Source: Wohlfahrtiimonas chitiniclastica DSM 18708
GTDB lineage: Bacteria > Pseudomonadota > Gammaproteobacteria > Cardiobacteriales > Wohlfahrtiimonadaceae
Length of the DNA: 64,000 nt
Assembly: GCF_000375345.1 (NCBI RefSeq)
Contig: NZ_AQXD01000002.1
Location: forward strand, 229,505-293,504
Direction of reading: 5' to 3'
The position numbers and the translations under genes are program-made. The notes beneath the pieces are model-generated. The model worked only from the letters and a program-made list of their open reading frames with translations. It was not told the origin of the DNA and ran no database searches. Below are positions 10,152 to 19,421 of the stretch, one piece after another. The first letter of the stretch is position 1. Every line of letters begins with the position of its first letter.

Positions 10152-10388
10152 ACGACTCCTTGGTAAGACTTTGGTGGTAAAAATATTATGAAAACAAATT
10201 GCTTATTCTACGCCCGAAAGCGCGGTGTAACAAACAAAAACACAGATCATTTTAATGAACTTCCCACTTTTCCTCAACTGCATTCTGATCTGCTTCGCTG
10301 AATCTTGACCGATTGGGCAAACGGCGGAAAATATGGATTACATTTTGATTACATTTTCAATGATCTGTGAGTGTGATAACCATCGGCA
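10152..10388. other. Intergenic region between sdhC and the TauE/SafE permease gene
   Basis: About 237 bases holding the upstream region of sdhC (minus strand) and the end of the permease operon. It is AT-rich close to sdhC, but I could not find a -35/-10 pair with good spacing, nor a convincing FNR, ArcA or Fur site. No terminator with a T run is visible after the permease gene. Confidence 0.5.
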
Positions 10389-11195
10389 TTAAAACAGAAA
10401 TGTGCTGAGCATTCTCACAAGAATCAAGGCTAAAAATATCGCGAAAATTTGACGAATGCGGGGCACCGGCAATTTATAGCTCAATTTCACACCGATCGAT
10501 GCTGTGAGTAAACTCACAATTGCGATTCCAAAAAAGGCGGGTAAATAGACAAAGCCTAAGGAATATTCTGGTAAATGTGGATGATCCCAGCCGGTATAAA
10601 TGTAGCTCACTGCGCCAAAAAAGGCCAATATTACGCCTAAAGTTGATGACGTTGCGATCGCGCGGCGCATCTCATAACCTAAATAAGTGAGCAGTGGCAC
10701 AGCAATTGCACCGCCTGCAATGCCAATGAAGCTCGCTAAAAAACCGATCAATAAACCTAAGCCTAAAAATAAAATCATGGAATGATTAGGGGCAGGGCGA
10801 TTGTCATCGGCTTTCTTTTTAGGTGCGAGCATCGAATAGATGGTGTAAACCAAGAAAAAGCAAAAAACGATCTGTAAAAATGTGTTGGATAGACGGCTCA
10901 CCACCAAGCTGCCGAGCACAACGCCAATGGCAGCGCCAATGCCTAAATAGGGCACTTTGTCCCATAAAATCGAACCGCGTTTATTGTGCGACCATGCTGA
11001 AGCTGCTGATGACACAATGATGATGGCAAACGATGTGCCAAGGGCGATTTTCATGATGATGGATGAATCCATCTGTTGTTGTTCTGCAAAATAACTCATG
11101 ATGGGCACGATGATTGAACCACCGCCCACGCCTAATAAACCCGCAATGACGCCCACAACTGCGCCAATGCCCATAAAAATTAAAAATATCCCCAT
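10389..11195 (-). CDS. TauE/SafE (TSUP, DUF81) family membrane permease
   Basis: Predicted inner-membrane transporter of 268 residues with about eight hydrophobic helices. It has the two homologous glycine-rich halves of the family: GLLGVGGGSIIVPIM near residue 20 and GFLASFIGIAGGAIAVPLL near residue 155. Members export sulfite, sulfoacetate or related anions, or import them, so the substrate is not predictable. AGGAG lies 8 bases before the ATG. It is divergent from prmC and separated from the sdh operon by about 240 bases, so it is probably transcribed alone. Confidence 0.88.
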   Translation of the reverse strand: MGIFLIFMGIGAVVGVIAGLLGVGGGSIIVPIMSYFAEQQQMDSSIIMKIALGTSFAIIIVSSAASAWSHNKRGSILWDKVPYLGIGAAIGVVLGSLVVSRLSNTFLQIVFCFFLVYTIYSMLAPKKKADDNRPAPNHSMILFLGLGLLIGFLASFIGIAGGAIAVPLLTYLGYEMRRAIATSSTLGVILAFFGAVSYIYTGWDHPHLPEYSLGFVYLPAFFGIAIVSLLTASIGVKLSYKLPVPRIRQIFAIFLALILVRMLSTFLF

Positions 11196-11270
11196 ACTGA
11201 AAACTCCTCCTCGTCATGGATCATAGCATGGAAAAATGCTAAGGTAAGACTTTTGTATGGGTCCACCATT

Positions 11271-12101
11271 GTGAAGAGTTATCAAGACCTAATCACCGCT
11301 GCTGAGGCGGCTTTGGCGCATTTAGATCACCCGAAATTTGAGGCGCAATCTCTGCTGGCTTTTGTCTTAAAGTGTAATCGTAGCCGCATCATTGCGTTTC
11401 CTGAAAAAACTGTGACGTCTGAAGAGGCATCGGCGTTTTTAGATCTGGTCAATGCGCGCGCAGAAGGTGTGCCTTTTGCCTATTTGACGGGTGAAAAAGA
11501 GTTTTATGATTTAACGCTGAAAGTGACGCGTGCTACATTGATTCCCCGTGGGGATACAGAATTATTGGTGGAGACCGCTTTATCTAAAATGCCAGAAGAT
11601 GCACCATGCCGCGTGATTGATATGGGCACAGGGAGCGGGGCGATTGCTTTGACCCTTAAAAAGCATCGTCCACAAGCGATTGTATGGGCAGTGGATCAGT
11701 CTCAAGAAGCTTTAGCAGTCGCGATGGATAATGGCAAGCAGCTGAATTTAGCGGTGACATTTATGCATAGCCATTGGTTTGATCAAGTGCCCGATGAACC
11801 TTTTGATCTGATTGTCTCAAATCCACCTTACATTGATGGCGTTGATGCACATTTAGACGGTGATGGCGTCAAATTTGAACCACGCTCAGCTTTAGTGGCA
11901 GAAAATGAAGGCTATGCGGATTTAGATCATTTGATGATGGCTGCTTTGCCGCGATTAAAACCGCAAGGTTATTTGATGATGGAGCATGGCTTTGAGCAAG
12001 GGGCGCGCCTGCGTGAGAAAATGATGGCGGCTGGTTATCATAATGTGGTGACGTTAAAAGACCTTGGGGGCAATGACCGCATCACCCTTGGGCAAAAATA
12101 A
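11271..12101 (+). CDS. prmC: Peptide chain release factor N5-glutamine methyltransferase
   Basis: Methylates the glutamine of the GGQ motif in release factors RF1/RF2 using S-adenosylmethionine. The AdoMet motif VIDMGTGSGAIALTL lies near residue 110 and the catalytic motif SNPPYID near residue 182. I prefer GTG 11271 as start (276 residues), because its first residues, MKSYQDLITAAEAAL, align with the usual PrmC N-terminus; a TTG at 11253 with AAGG upstream would add six residues and cannot be excluded. PrmC is often next to prfA, which is not found here. It converges on the HAD phosphatase gene with a one-base gap. Confidence 0.93.
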   Translation: MKSYQDLITAAEAALAHLDHPKFEAQSLLAFVLKCNRSRIIAFPEKTVTSEEASAFLDLVNARAEGVPFAYLTGEKEFYDLTLKVTRATLIPRGDTELLVETALSKMPEDAPCRVIDMGTGSGAIALTLKKHRPQAIVWAVDQSQEALAVAMDNGKQLNLAVTFMHSHWFDQVPDEPFDLIVSNPPYIDGVDAHLDGDGVKFEPRSALVAENEGYADLDHLMMAALPRLKPQGYLMMEHGFEQGARLREKMMAAGYHNVVTLKDLGGNDRITLGQK

Positions 12102-12102
12102 T

Positions 12103-12816
12103 TTAGCAATACTCTAAAATGGTGCGTGCTACGTGGGCGCTGTCAATGGTGCGCGTGGCACAGGCGGAAGCTTTTGGGTGTGTACCCACACAAATGCTTT
12201 CACAGCTATGTTCAAAGAGGCTGATGTCATTGGCATCATTGCCAAAGGCGATGAATTCATCAATGCCAAGCGCTTGCACGCCACGATATTTCGTAATGCC
12301 AGCCGGGCTGATGTCAATTAAGGCTTCATTATGATAAATGTGTGCTTCCACGGGCAAATTGGCAATGGCATCTAAAATCTTAGGGTGATTGGTCATCATC
12401 ACCAATTTAATGATGCTTGGTAATGTGTGATATGACGCATGATTGCGAGCAAGTTTGAGCTCATCGACTTTGCCAAAAATGTGATGATCTTTCGCGCCTG
12501 TGTAGGCATAATCCCAGTCACTGTCCGCTAAATAATCGATGGGATAATCTTCTAGAAGTTGAGCTAAAGGCGAGAAATCATCAAAGTAAGTGGCGGTTGT
12601 GACATCACCTGTTTTGACAAGTGCACCATTGCCGCCAATTAAATTGAGTTGTTGTATCCATGTCGGAATGACAGGATAAATGTCCCGAATCGGGCGCGCA
12701 GAAGCGATGGTTAATGTATGGTTTTCATTGAGGGCTTTGAGGGCAATCTCAATGTCAGAAGACAATGGCATGCCCTGAAAGCAGAGCGTGCCATCTAGAT
12801 CAAAAACAAACTGCAT
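12103..12816 (-). CDS. HAD-superfamily (Cof/SPP-like) phosphatase
   Basis: Predicted cytosolic phosphatase of 237 residues. Motif I is FDLDGT (nucleophile Asp6, acid Asp8), motif II lies in TIASAR near residue 57, and the C-terminal motif AFGNDANDISLFE near residue 190 gives the Mg-binding acidic residues. The cap region between motifs is of the Cof type, which acts mainly on sugar phosphates, but the substrate is unknown. Its ATG overlaps the stop of the upstream 68-residue ORF by one base (TAATG), indicating translational coupling. Confidence 0.85.
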   Translation of the reverse strand: MQFVFDLDGTLCFQGMPLSSDIEIALKALNENHTLTIASARPIRDIYPVIPTWIQQLNLIGGNGALVKTGDVTTATYFDDFSPLAQLLEDYPIDYLADSDWDYAYTGAKDHHIFGKVDELKLARNHASYHTLPSIIKLVMMTNHPKILDAIANLPVEAHIYHNEALIDISPAGITKYRGVQALGIDEFIAFGNDANDISLFEHSCESICVGTHPKASACATRTIDSAHVARTILEYC

Positions 12817-13022
12817 TATTTTTCAAGTAATTCATAATGAAGGGTTGCGGTATCGCTTTTACGATAAAAGATGAAAGGGGTTTGATACGATTCTAAAAAG
12901 GCGGTGCGCTCAGCTTCTGTGTCAAACCAACGCTCTGCGTTAAAATCGGCACCTAATAAGTGCTCGGCGTTTAATGGATTGTTTTCTGGCAGCGTCATGC
13001 GAACGCCATATTTTTGACTCAT
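12816..13022 (-). CDS. Small protein of unknown function, coupled to the HAD phosphatase
   Basis: 68-residue soluble, acidic-to-neutral protein with no signal peptide or membrane segment; I do not recognise the family. Its sequence has an aromatic-rich C-terminal half (FIFYRKSDTATLHYELLEK). AGGAG precedes the start on the minus strand, and the stop overlaps the ATG of the HAD gene by one base, so it is translated as part of a two-gene unit that follows moaA after 24 bases. The arrangement supports it being real. Confidence 0.72.
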   Translation of the reverse strand: MSQKYGVRMTLPENNPLNAEHLLGADFNAERWFDTEAERTAFLESYQTPFIFYRKSDTATLHYELLEK

Positions 13023-13046
13023 ACAAAACTCCTCTTTAATGATTAA

Positions 13047-14024
13047 TTAACCGCCCGTCATGGACATAAAACGCGCGATTTTGCCTTTATCTTCGACAAA
13101 TTCATGTTTTTCAGGTTTTAGATCAATGGCTTGACGAATCGCTTGTTTGATCGATTCATCTGTGCAATCAGGTGAGCGCACCAAGTCACGCAGTGCATAT
13201 TGCTCATTTTGCCCAAGGCACATATATAAAGTGCCATCAACGGATAAACGCACGCGGTTACACGTTTCACAAAAATGCTGCGAAATCGGCGTGATTAAGC
13301 CTAAGGTGAATTTGCCATCTTTAGATTGCCAATAACGCGCAGGACCGCCGCCACGCACTTGCATGGATTCGACGAGATCATATTTATGATAAATCTCTTT
13401 AAGAAAATCAGAGAGATTCTTGCCTTGTGTGTTGCGTCCTGTGTCGCCCATCGGCATCACTTCAATCATGCGTAAAATGAAACCATGCTCGATACAAAAG
13501 GCGATCATTGGCTCAATCTGATTATCATTGAGATTGAGCATGGGCACCATATTGATTTTGATCTGTTTAAAGCCTGCATTTTTTGCAGCCATAATGCCGT
13601 TGTAGACTTTGTTAAAGCAGTTGAGCCCTGTGATCTCTTTGATCACCGATGTGGTCAATCCATCTAAACTGATGTTCAAACGGTCAAGCCCTGCTTCTTT
13701 TAAAGCCACAGCATGTTTTTCTAATTGGGTGGCGTTGGTGGTCATGGAGAGATCTTCAACGCCGTCAATGGCTTTGATGGAGGCCACAAGCTCAGGGAGA
13801 TCTTTACGCAATAATGGCTCGCCGCCTGTTAAGCGAAAGCGTTTAACCCCAAGCTCTGTAAAGTTACGAATGATGCGCGTGAGCTCATCGAAGGTCAACC
13901 AGTTTTGCGGCACCTCAAAATCGCGAAATCCCTCAGGAATACAGTAAGTGCAACGTAAATCGCACTTATCGGTGACGGAAATTCGCACATAATCGATTGT
14001 ACGGCCAAACTGATCAACTAACAT
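13047..14024 (-). CDS. moaA: GTP 3',8-cyclase (molybdenum cofactor biosynthesis protein A)
   Basis: Radical-SAM enzyme that converts GTP to 3',8-cyclo-7,8-dihydro-GTP, the first step of molybdopterin synthesis. The N-terminal cluster ligands CDLRCTYC are residues 21, 25 and 28; the C-terminal cluster appears as CETCNRVRL followed by a Cys in YMCLG; and the protein ends in the conserved Gly-Gly tail (MTGG) needed for activity. 325 residues is the usual length. moaC and the other moa genes are not in this window, so the pathway is split. It lies 18 bases after oxyR on the same strand. Confidence 0.97.
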   Translation of the reverse strand: MLVDQFGRTIDYVRISVTDKCDLRCTYCIPEGFRDFEVPQNWLTFDELTRIIRNFTELGVKRFRLTGGEPLLRKDLPELVASIKAIDGVEDLSMTTNATQLEKHAVALKEAGLDRLNISLDGLTTSVIKEITGLNCFNKVYNGIMAAKNAGFKQIKINMVPMLNLNDNQIEPMIAFCIEHGFILRMIEVMPMGDTGRNTQGKNLSDFLKEIYHKYDLVESMQVRGGGPARYWQSKDGKFTLGLITPISQHFCETCNRVRLSVDGTLYMCLGQNEQYALRDLVRSPDCTDESIKQAIRQAIDLKPEKHEFVEDKGKIARFMSMTGG

Positions 14025-14041
14025 AACTTACCTCACACAAC

Positions 14042-14914
14042 TTATAAGTGGAGTGACTTAATGCATTCAGAAAGTAACTCTAACTTCTTGAGCTGAGTAT
14101 ACTCTTTTCTATACACCAAACCAATTTTTCTTTTTGGCACAGGCGCTTTGAAAGGGATACAAGCAATGAGCTCTTGAACATGGTCATTGATCAATGCATA
14201 CTTCGGTAAAACCGAGATGCCTTGGCCAGATGCCACGATGTTGCGAATGGTTTCTAATGAATAATGATGGGCATTATTTGAGCTGATTTCTGGGCATTGC
14301 TCCACCACTTGATCACGGAAACAGTGACCAATGTTTAGCAATAATGGATCATATTCATGAATCACCGCAGCATCAATGGAAGACTCGCCAGAGAGCGGAT
14401 GATGTTTTGGCGTGATCACATAGAACTCTTCATCATACAATTCATCGACGGCTAAAGAGGGCTCATAAATTGGTAGAGCCACAATCGCTGCATCAATCTC
14501 GCCACTTTTGAGCATAGGAATGATGTTGTCGGTTGTGTTTTCAAAGATGTTGAGCGTCAATTCTGGCGCGGCTTCTTTTAACACAGGAATCACGCGCGGC
14601 AGTAAATATGGGGCGATCGTAAAGATGATGCCAAGCTTCAACTCGCCTTGTGCAGAGTTAATAGAAACACGTAACTCTTTGAGTTGTTGCACAATGGCAA
14701 AAATCTGTTTAACCTTAGGTAAGGCCTCTAATCCTTCGGGCGTTAAGAATACTTCACTGGCAGAACGCTCAAACAGCGTCACACCTAAAGAGTATTCTAA
14801 GTTTTTGATGCCGATCGAGAGGGCAGGTTGTGAGATAAAACATTTCTGAGCCGCGCGACCAAAGTGTTTCTCTTCGGCCACTGCTAGGAAATACCTAAGT
14901 TCGTTCAATTTCAT
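14042..14914 (-). CDS. oxyR: Hydrogen-peroxide-sensing LysR regulator OxyR
   Basis: Transcription factor activated by formation of an intramolecular disulfide. The 290-residue protein has the LysR winged helix at the N-terminus (MKLNELRYFLAVAEEKHFGR, with AAQKCFISQPALS as recognition helix). In the effector domain, GHCFRDQ gives Cys198 and the second cysteine follows nine residues later at Cys207, the same spacing as the redox pair Cys199/Cys208 of E. coli OxyR; this separates it from ordinary LysR proteins. AGGAG precedes the ATG. No katG, ahpC or dps is nearby; moaA follows it. Confidence 0.93.
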   Translation of the reverse strand: MKLNELRYFLAVAEEKHFGRAAQKCFISQPALSIGIKNLEYSLGVTLFERSASEVFLTPEGLEALPKVKQIFAIVQQLKELRVSINSAQGELKLGIIFTIAPYLLPRVIPVLKEAAPELTLNIFENTTDNIIPMLKSGEIDAAIVALPIYEPSLAVDELYDEEFYVITPKHHPLSGESSIDAAVIHEYDPLLLNIGHCFRDQVVEQCPEISSNNAHHYSLETIRNIVASGQGISVLPKYALINDHVQELIACIPFKAPVPKRKIGLVYRKEYTQLKKLELLSECIKSLHL

Positions 14915-15277
14915 CAGTCAGACTCCTATAAAGTAAACCACTCAAAGTTGCATTGTTATAATCATTTCATTATTTTATCAATGATAACACCATTGCGCAT
15001 AAAAAAGTTAGGGTACAGGCTTCAGACCCTAAGATCAATCTTTCCAATTTTGATCAGAATCACTCAATTTTTCACTTCGTTGGCACATTTAAATTATTCA
15101 TGAATATCCGATAAAAAATCAGGGGGTGATGAAAATTTACGTTTTTTATGATTTAAAAAATTTATAATGACTCAAAAAACGAGAGGGGGGTGCATTTTTT
15201 AAGAAAAAGATTGGACTATTACTCAAAAGACGATAAAATTTAGGCAGCCTTCAAGCTCTAAACCAAAGAGGATAAAG
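14915..15277. other. Divergent promoter region between oxyR and sucA
   Basis: 363 bases, very AT-rich. Towards oxyR a minus-strand pair TTGATA (14976-14981) and TATAAC (14955-14960) with 15-base spacing is visible. Towards sucA there is a TATAAT at 15163-15168 without a good -35, and the better spaced pair annotated separately. An imperfectly explained hairpin TTAGGGT/ACCCTAA lies at 15008-15032. No ORF of note. Confidence 0.5.
15211..15239 (+). promoter_or_regulatory. Candidate sigma-70 promoter for sucA-sucB-lpdA
   Basis: TTGGAC at 15211-15216 and TAAAAT at 15234-15239 are separated by exactly 17 bases, which would start transcription near 15246 and leave a leader of about 31 bases with AGAGGATAAAG before the sucA ATG. 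A second possible -10 (TATAAT, 15163-15168) lies upstream. Prediction only. Confidence 0.45.
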
Positions 15278-18112
15278 ATGAAACAAATTGATAGATTTAA
15301 ACAGTGGTCAGCATTGTATGGCTCGAATGCGATCTATGTAGAAGAAATGTATGAATCCTATTTATCCGACCCACATTCTGTCTCAGAAGAGTGGGCCGCA
15401 TTTTTTAAGGACTTCAAAAACGACGAAACCATCAATGTATCACATGCAGCGGTGAAAGAATCCTTTAAAGAATTGGCAAGAATCAAAAACCAATCGGCTG
15501 CTCAATACACCATTGACCCTGTGGCGTCTGAAAAACAAGCGGCAGTATTACGTTTAATCGAAGCGTATCGCATGCGTGGTCATCAAGCGGCTGAATTGTG
15601 TCCTGTGCACATTCGTGATCGCCAAATCATTCCTGAGTTGTCGCCTGAATATCATGGTTTAAGCAGCCAAGATTTCGAATCTGAATTCAACACTGGCACA
15701 TTGACCAATGTTGCACAGATGAAATTAAAAGACATCATCAAAATTTTAAGCAGAACCTATACGCAATCGATCGGTGCAGAATACATGCACATCACAAAAA
15801 CCGAAGAGCGCACATGGATTCAAAATCAGCTAGAAAGCGTTAATAATAATATCAAGTTCTCTAAAGAACAAAAGATCGACACTTTAAAAGAGTTGATCTC
15901 CGCTGAAGGTTTAGAGCGTTATTTGCACACGCGTTATGTGGGTCAAAAACGCTTCTCACTTGAAGGCAGTGATGCTTTAATTCCACTCATGCATGAGTTG
16001 ATCGATGAATCAAGCGAAGAAGGTGCAGAAGAAGTCATCATCGGTATGGCGCACCGTGGTCGTTTGAATATGTTGGTGAACATCTTAGGTAAAGCACCAA
16101 AAGATTTGTTTGATGAGTTTGAAGGCAAACGCACCGTTGAACGCGGCGCAGGTGACGTAAAATATCACATGGGCTTCTCATCAAGCATCCAAACCAAACA
16201 TGGCGATTTACACTTAGCGTTGATGTTTAACCCATCGCATTTAGAAATCGTAGATCCTGTGACTGAAGGTTCTGTGCGTGCCCGTTTAGAGCGCCGTGCA
16301 GAAAACTTATCACCATTACCCTTTAACAAAGTATTGCCTGTGTTGATTCACGGGGATGCGGCGTTTGCGGGCCAAGGCGTTGTGATGGAAACATTACAAT
16401 TGTCAGAAGTGCGTGGTTATCGTTGTGGCGGTACGGTTCACATCATCGTTAATAACCAAATCGGTTTTACGACGTCTAACCCGTTAGACGTGCGTTCATC
16501 TGCTTACAGCTCTGACGTTGCTAAGTTGATTCAAGCGCCAATTTTCCACGTCAATGGTGATGATCCTGAAGCTGTGAAATTCATTGCAGAATTGGCCATC
16601 AATTATCGTCAAAAATTCAACAAAGACGTTGTGATTGATTTGGTTTCTTATCGTCGTTTAGGTCACAATGAAGCCGATGAGCCAAGCGCAACGCAGCCAA
16701 TGATGTACAAAAAAATCAAAGCACATCAAACACCTGCCGCCGTTTATGCAGAGCGCTTGATCGCTGAAGGTACCATCACACAAGCTGAATACAAAGCGAT
16801 GACTAAAGCGTATCGTGATCGTTTAGAAGAAGGTAAATCTGTGGGCTATCCAACGATTCCTGCCATCAACGATACATACACGAAAAAATGGGCGAAATTC
16901 TTAAAAGATTCCCCTAAATTTGGTACACCTGAACAAGTGGTGCCAAAAACAGCTGTGCCAGCCTCTGAAATCAAAACATTGGCAGAAGAGATGAGTGTAT
17001 TGCCACAAGGCTTTACATTGCATCCACGTGTTCAAAAAATCTATGAAGATCGCATCAAAATGGCAGCCGGCGCTGCACCGATCGATTGGGGCTTTGCAGA
17101 AAACATGGCATATGCGACTTTATTAAAAGAAGGTCATGGCGTGCGCATTTCTGGTCAAGACTCAGGTCGTGGTACGTTCTTCCATCGTCACGCTGTGTTC
17201 CACAACCAAGTGGATGGCTCAAGTTATGTGCCATTACAACACATCAACAGTGGCGCGCGTTTTACTGTGATTGACTCCATTTTATCTGAAGCCGCTGTCA
17301 TGGGCTTTGAATATGGTTATGCAGCGACTGAACCTGATTCACTTGTGATTTGGGAAGGTCAATTTGGTGACTTTGCCAACGGTGCACAAGTGGTGATCGA
17401 TCAGTTCGTATCAGCCGGTGAAACCAAATGGATGCGTTTATGCGGCTTAACATTGTTATTGCCACACGGCTATGAAGGTCAAGGTCCTGAGCACTCCTCA
17501 GCACGTCCTGAACGTTTCTTACAAATGTGTGCGGAAAACAACATGTCTGTCGTGGTACCAACAACGCCTGCGCAAACATTCCATTTATTCCGTCGTCAAG
17601 TGTTGCAAGAGTATCGCAAGCCTTTGATCTGCTTCTCTCCGAAGAGCTTGTTGCGTCATAAATTGGCTGTGAACACCTTAGAAGATTTAACCGATGGTGC
17701 ATTCCAACCAATGATTCCTGAAAGCAAAGAGCTTGAGAATAAAAAAGTGGATACACTCGTGATTTCTGTGGGTAAAATCTACTATGATTTATTCGAAATG
17801 CGCGAAGAGAAAGCATTGAACAGCTTTGCATTGGTGCGTTTAGAAGAGATCTATCCATTCCCAGCAGCACAATTGGCAGAGATCGTGGCCACTTATCCAA
17901 ACTTGAAAGAAATCGTATTCGTTCAAGATGAGCCAAGAAACCAAGGTTATGCCTTCTTTGTTCGTGACTATTTAGATGTTCATGCGTCGAAGAAAATTTC
18001 CATTCGTTACGTAACAAGAGAAGCGAGTGCATCACCTGCTGTGGGTTACAACAGCGTGCACGTAGAACAGCAGCAACAATTGTTACAACAAACTTTTAAT
18101 ATGAGTTTATAA
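15278..18112 (+). CDS. sucA: 2-oxoglutarate dehydrogenase E1 component
   Basis: Thiamine-diphosphate-dependent decarboxylase that starts the conversion of 2-oxoglutarate to succinyl-CoA. The 944-residue length is typical. The N-terminal segment [20 protein letters not shown] is the E2-binding region; [17 protein letters not shown] near residue 258, [15 protein letters not shown] near residue 358 and the Asn pair in [13 protein letters not shown] near residue 390 mark the cofactor site; [12 protein letters not shown] near residue 465 is also conserved. Codon use favours GGT, CGT, TTC and AAC, as in highly expressed genes. First gene of sucA-sucB-lpdA. Confidence 0.98.
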   Translation: MKQIDRFKQWSALYGSNAIYVEEMYESYLSDPHSVSEEWAAFFKDFKNDETINVSHAAVKESFKELARIKNQSAAQYTIDPVASEKQAAVLRLIEAYRMRGHQAAELCPVHIRDRQIIPELSPEYHGLSSQDFESEFNTGTLTNVAQMKLKDIIKILSRTYTQSIGAEYMHITKTEERTWIQNQLESVNNNIKFSKEQKIDTLKELISAEGLERYLHTRYVGQKRFSLEGSDALIPLMHELIDESSEEGAEEVIIGMAHRGRLNMLVNILGKAPKDLFDEFEGKRTVERGAGDVKYHMGFSSSIQTKHGDLHLALMFNPSHLEIVDPVTEGSVRARLERRAENLSPLPFNKVLPVLIHGDAAFAGQGVVMETLQLSEVRGYRCGGTVHIIVNNQIGFTTSNPLDVRSSAYSSDVAKLIQAPIFHVNGDDPEAVKFIAELAINYRQKFNKDVVIDLVSYRRLGHNEADEPSATQPMMYKKIKAHQTPAAVYAERLIAEGTITQAEYKAMTKAYRDRLEEGKSVGYPTIPAINDTYTKKWAKFLKDSPKFGTPEQVVPKTAVPASEIKTLAEEMSVLPQGFTLHPRVQKIYEDRIKMAAGAAPIDWGFAENMAYATLLKEGHGVRISGQDSGRGTFFHRHAVFHNQVDGSSYVPLQHINSGARFTVIDSILSEAAVMGFEYGYAATEPDSLVIWEGQFGDFANGAQVVIDQFVSAGETKWMRLCGLTLLLPHGYEGQGPEHSSARPERFLQMCAENNMSVVVPTTPAQTFHLFRRQVLQEYRKPLICFSPKSLLRHKLAVNTLEDLTDGAFQPMIPESKELENKKVDTLVISVGKIYYDLFEMREEKALNSFALVRLEEIYPFPAAQLAEIVATYPNLKEIVFVQDEPRNQGYAFFVRDYLDVHASKKISIRYVTREASASPAVGYNSVHVEQQQQLLQQTFNMSL

Positions 18113-18143
18113 AATACCACCAAAGATTTTTAAGGAGAATCTC

Positions 18144-19349
18144 ATGAGTATCGAAATTAAAGTTCCTGTGTTACCTGAGTCGGTTGCTGATGCGCTCTTG
18201 GCCGTTTGGCACGTAAAAGAAGGCGACTTTGTAGAAGAAGGCGACAACTTAGTTGATTTAGAAACAGATAAAGTGATGCTTGAAGTGCCAGCGACCGTTA
18301 GCGGCACCATTCAATCCATCAAAATCGCTGAAGGCACAAACGTAACAGCAGGCGAAGTCTTAGCCGTATTGGTAGAAGGCGCAGCGGCACCAAAAGCTGA
18401 AGCTGCACCTGCAGAAGCCCCTAAAGCTGAGGCTGAATCTGCTCACAAATTATCCCCAGCTGTTAAAGTATTGGTGGAAGAGAATAAATTGGACATCTCT
18501 GTGATTCCTGCCACAGGTAAAGATGGTCGCCACACGAAAGAAGACATTTTGAACTTCTTAGAAAAAGGCGCAGCTGCACCAAAAGCAGCCGCACCTGCCG
18601 CACCAAAAGCAGCCGCGCCTGCAGCGCCTTTAAACGTTGTGAGCGGTAACCGCACAGAACAACGCGTACCGATGACACGTTTACGTGCCACCATCGCAGA
18701 ACGTTTATTAGAAGCGAAAAACAGCACAGCCATGCTCACGACATTCAATGAAGTGAACATGAAAAACGTGATCGACTTACGTAAAAAATACAAAGACGAA
18801 TTCGAAAAACGTCATGGCATTAAATTAGGCTTCATGTCTTTCTTCGTGAAAGCAGCCGTTGAAGCATTGAAAAAATATCCTGCGGTGAATGCATCCATTG
18901 ATGGCAATGACATGATCTATCATGGTTACTTTGACATCGGTGTTGCGGTTTCTTCACCACGTGGTTTAGTGGTGCCTGTGATCCGTGATGCTGACCAAAA
19001 ATCTTTGGCAGAAATTGAAAAAACCATCATGGATTTTGCAATTCGCGCCAAAGAAGGCAAATTAGGTTTAGAAGACATGACGGGCGGTACATTCACTGTC
19101 ACCAACGGTGGTGTATTCGGTTCAATGTTATCAACGCCAATCATCAACCCACCACAAAGTGGTATTTTGGGCATGCACAAAACTTACGATCGCCCAATTG
19201 CGGAAAATGGTCAAGTTGTGATCGCGCCAATGATGTACTTAGCGCACTCTTATGATCACCGCATCATCGATGGTAAAGAAGCTGTGGGCTTCTTAGTGGC
19301 CATCAAAGATGCGATCGAAGATCCAACTCGTTTATTGTTAGACATCTAA
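18144..19349 (+). CDS. sucB: Dihydrolipoyllysine-residue succinyltransferase (2-oxoglutarate dehydrogenase E2)
   Basis: Core of the complex, transferring the succinyl group to CoA. The 401-residue protein shows one lipoyl domain (lipoylated Lys in ETDKVMLEV near residue 43), an Ala/Pro-rich linker, the peripheral subunit-binding domain near residues 105-140 ([16 protein letters not shown]), a second linker with a tandem PKAAAPAA repeat, and the catalytic domain ending in [16 protein letters not shown], which holds the active-site His and Asp. AAGGAG lies 7 bases before the ATG, 31 bases after sucA. Confidence 0.98.
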   Translation: MSIEIKVPVLPESVADALLAVWHVKEGDFVEEGDNLVDLETDKVMLEVPATVSGTIQSIKIAEGTNVTAGEVLAVLVEGAAAPKAEAAPAEAPKAEAESAHKLSPAVKVLVEENKLDISVIPATGKDGRHTKEDILNFLEKGAAAPKAAAPAAPKAAAPAAPLNVVSGNRTEQRVPMTRLRATIAERLLEAKNSTAMLTTFNEVNMKNVIDLRKKYKDEFEKRHGIKLGFMSFFVKAAVEALKKYPAVNASIDGNDMIYHGYFDIGVAVSSPRGLVVPVIRDADQKSLAEIEKTIMDFAIRAKEGKLGLEDMTGGTFTVTNGGVFGSMLSTPIINPPQSGILGMHKTYDRPIAENGQVVIAPMMYLAHSYDHRIIDGKEAVGFLVAIKDAIEDPTRLLLDI

Positions 19350-19421
19350 TCAATCATTGACGCAAATAGAATCGGATTAGGGCAGCGCTTTAATCCGCTT
19401 CTTCTTGATAAGGAAATCATC

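Noticed and set aside
15008..15032. TTAGGGT/ACCCTAA hairpin in the oxyR-sucA gap as a small RNA or terminator
   Set aside because: No T run and no promoter arrangement that would make an RNA; only 7 bp with an 11-base loop, so it may be chance.
17298..18035. 245-residue open frame on the minus strand inside sucA
   Set aside because: It is the antisense of a clear, highly expressed sucA coding region, with no family similarity; codon bias of sucA creates the long frame.
18579..18630. Tandem Ala/Pro/Lys repeat in sucB as a genetic repeat element
   Set aside because: It is the normal flexible linker between domains of an E2 enzyme.
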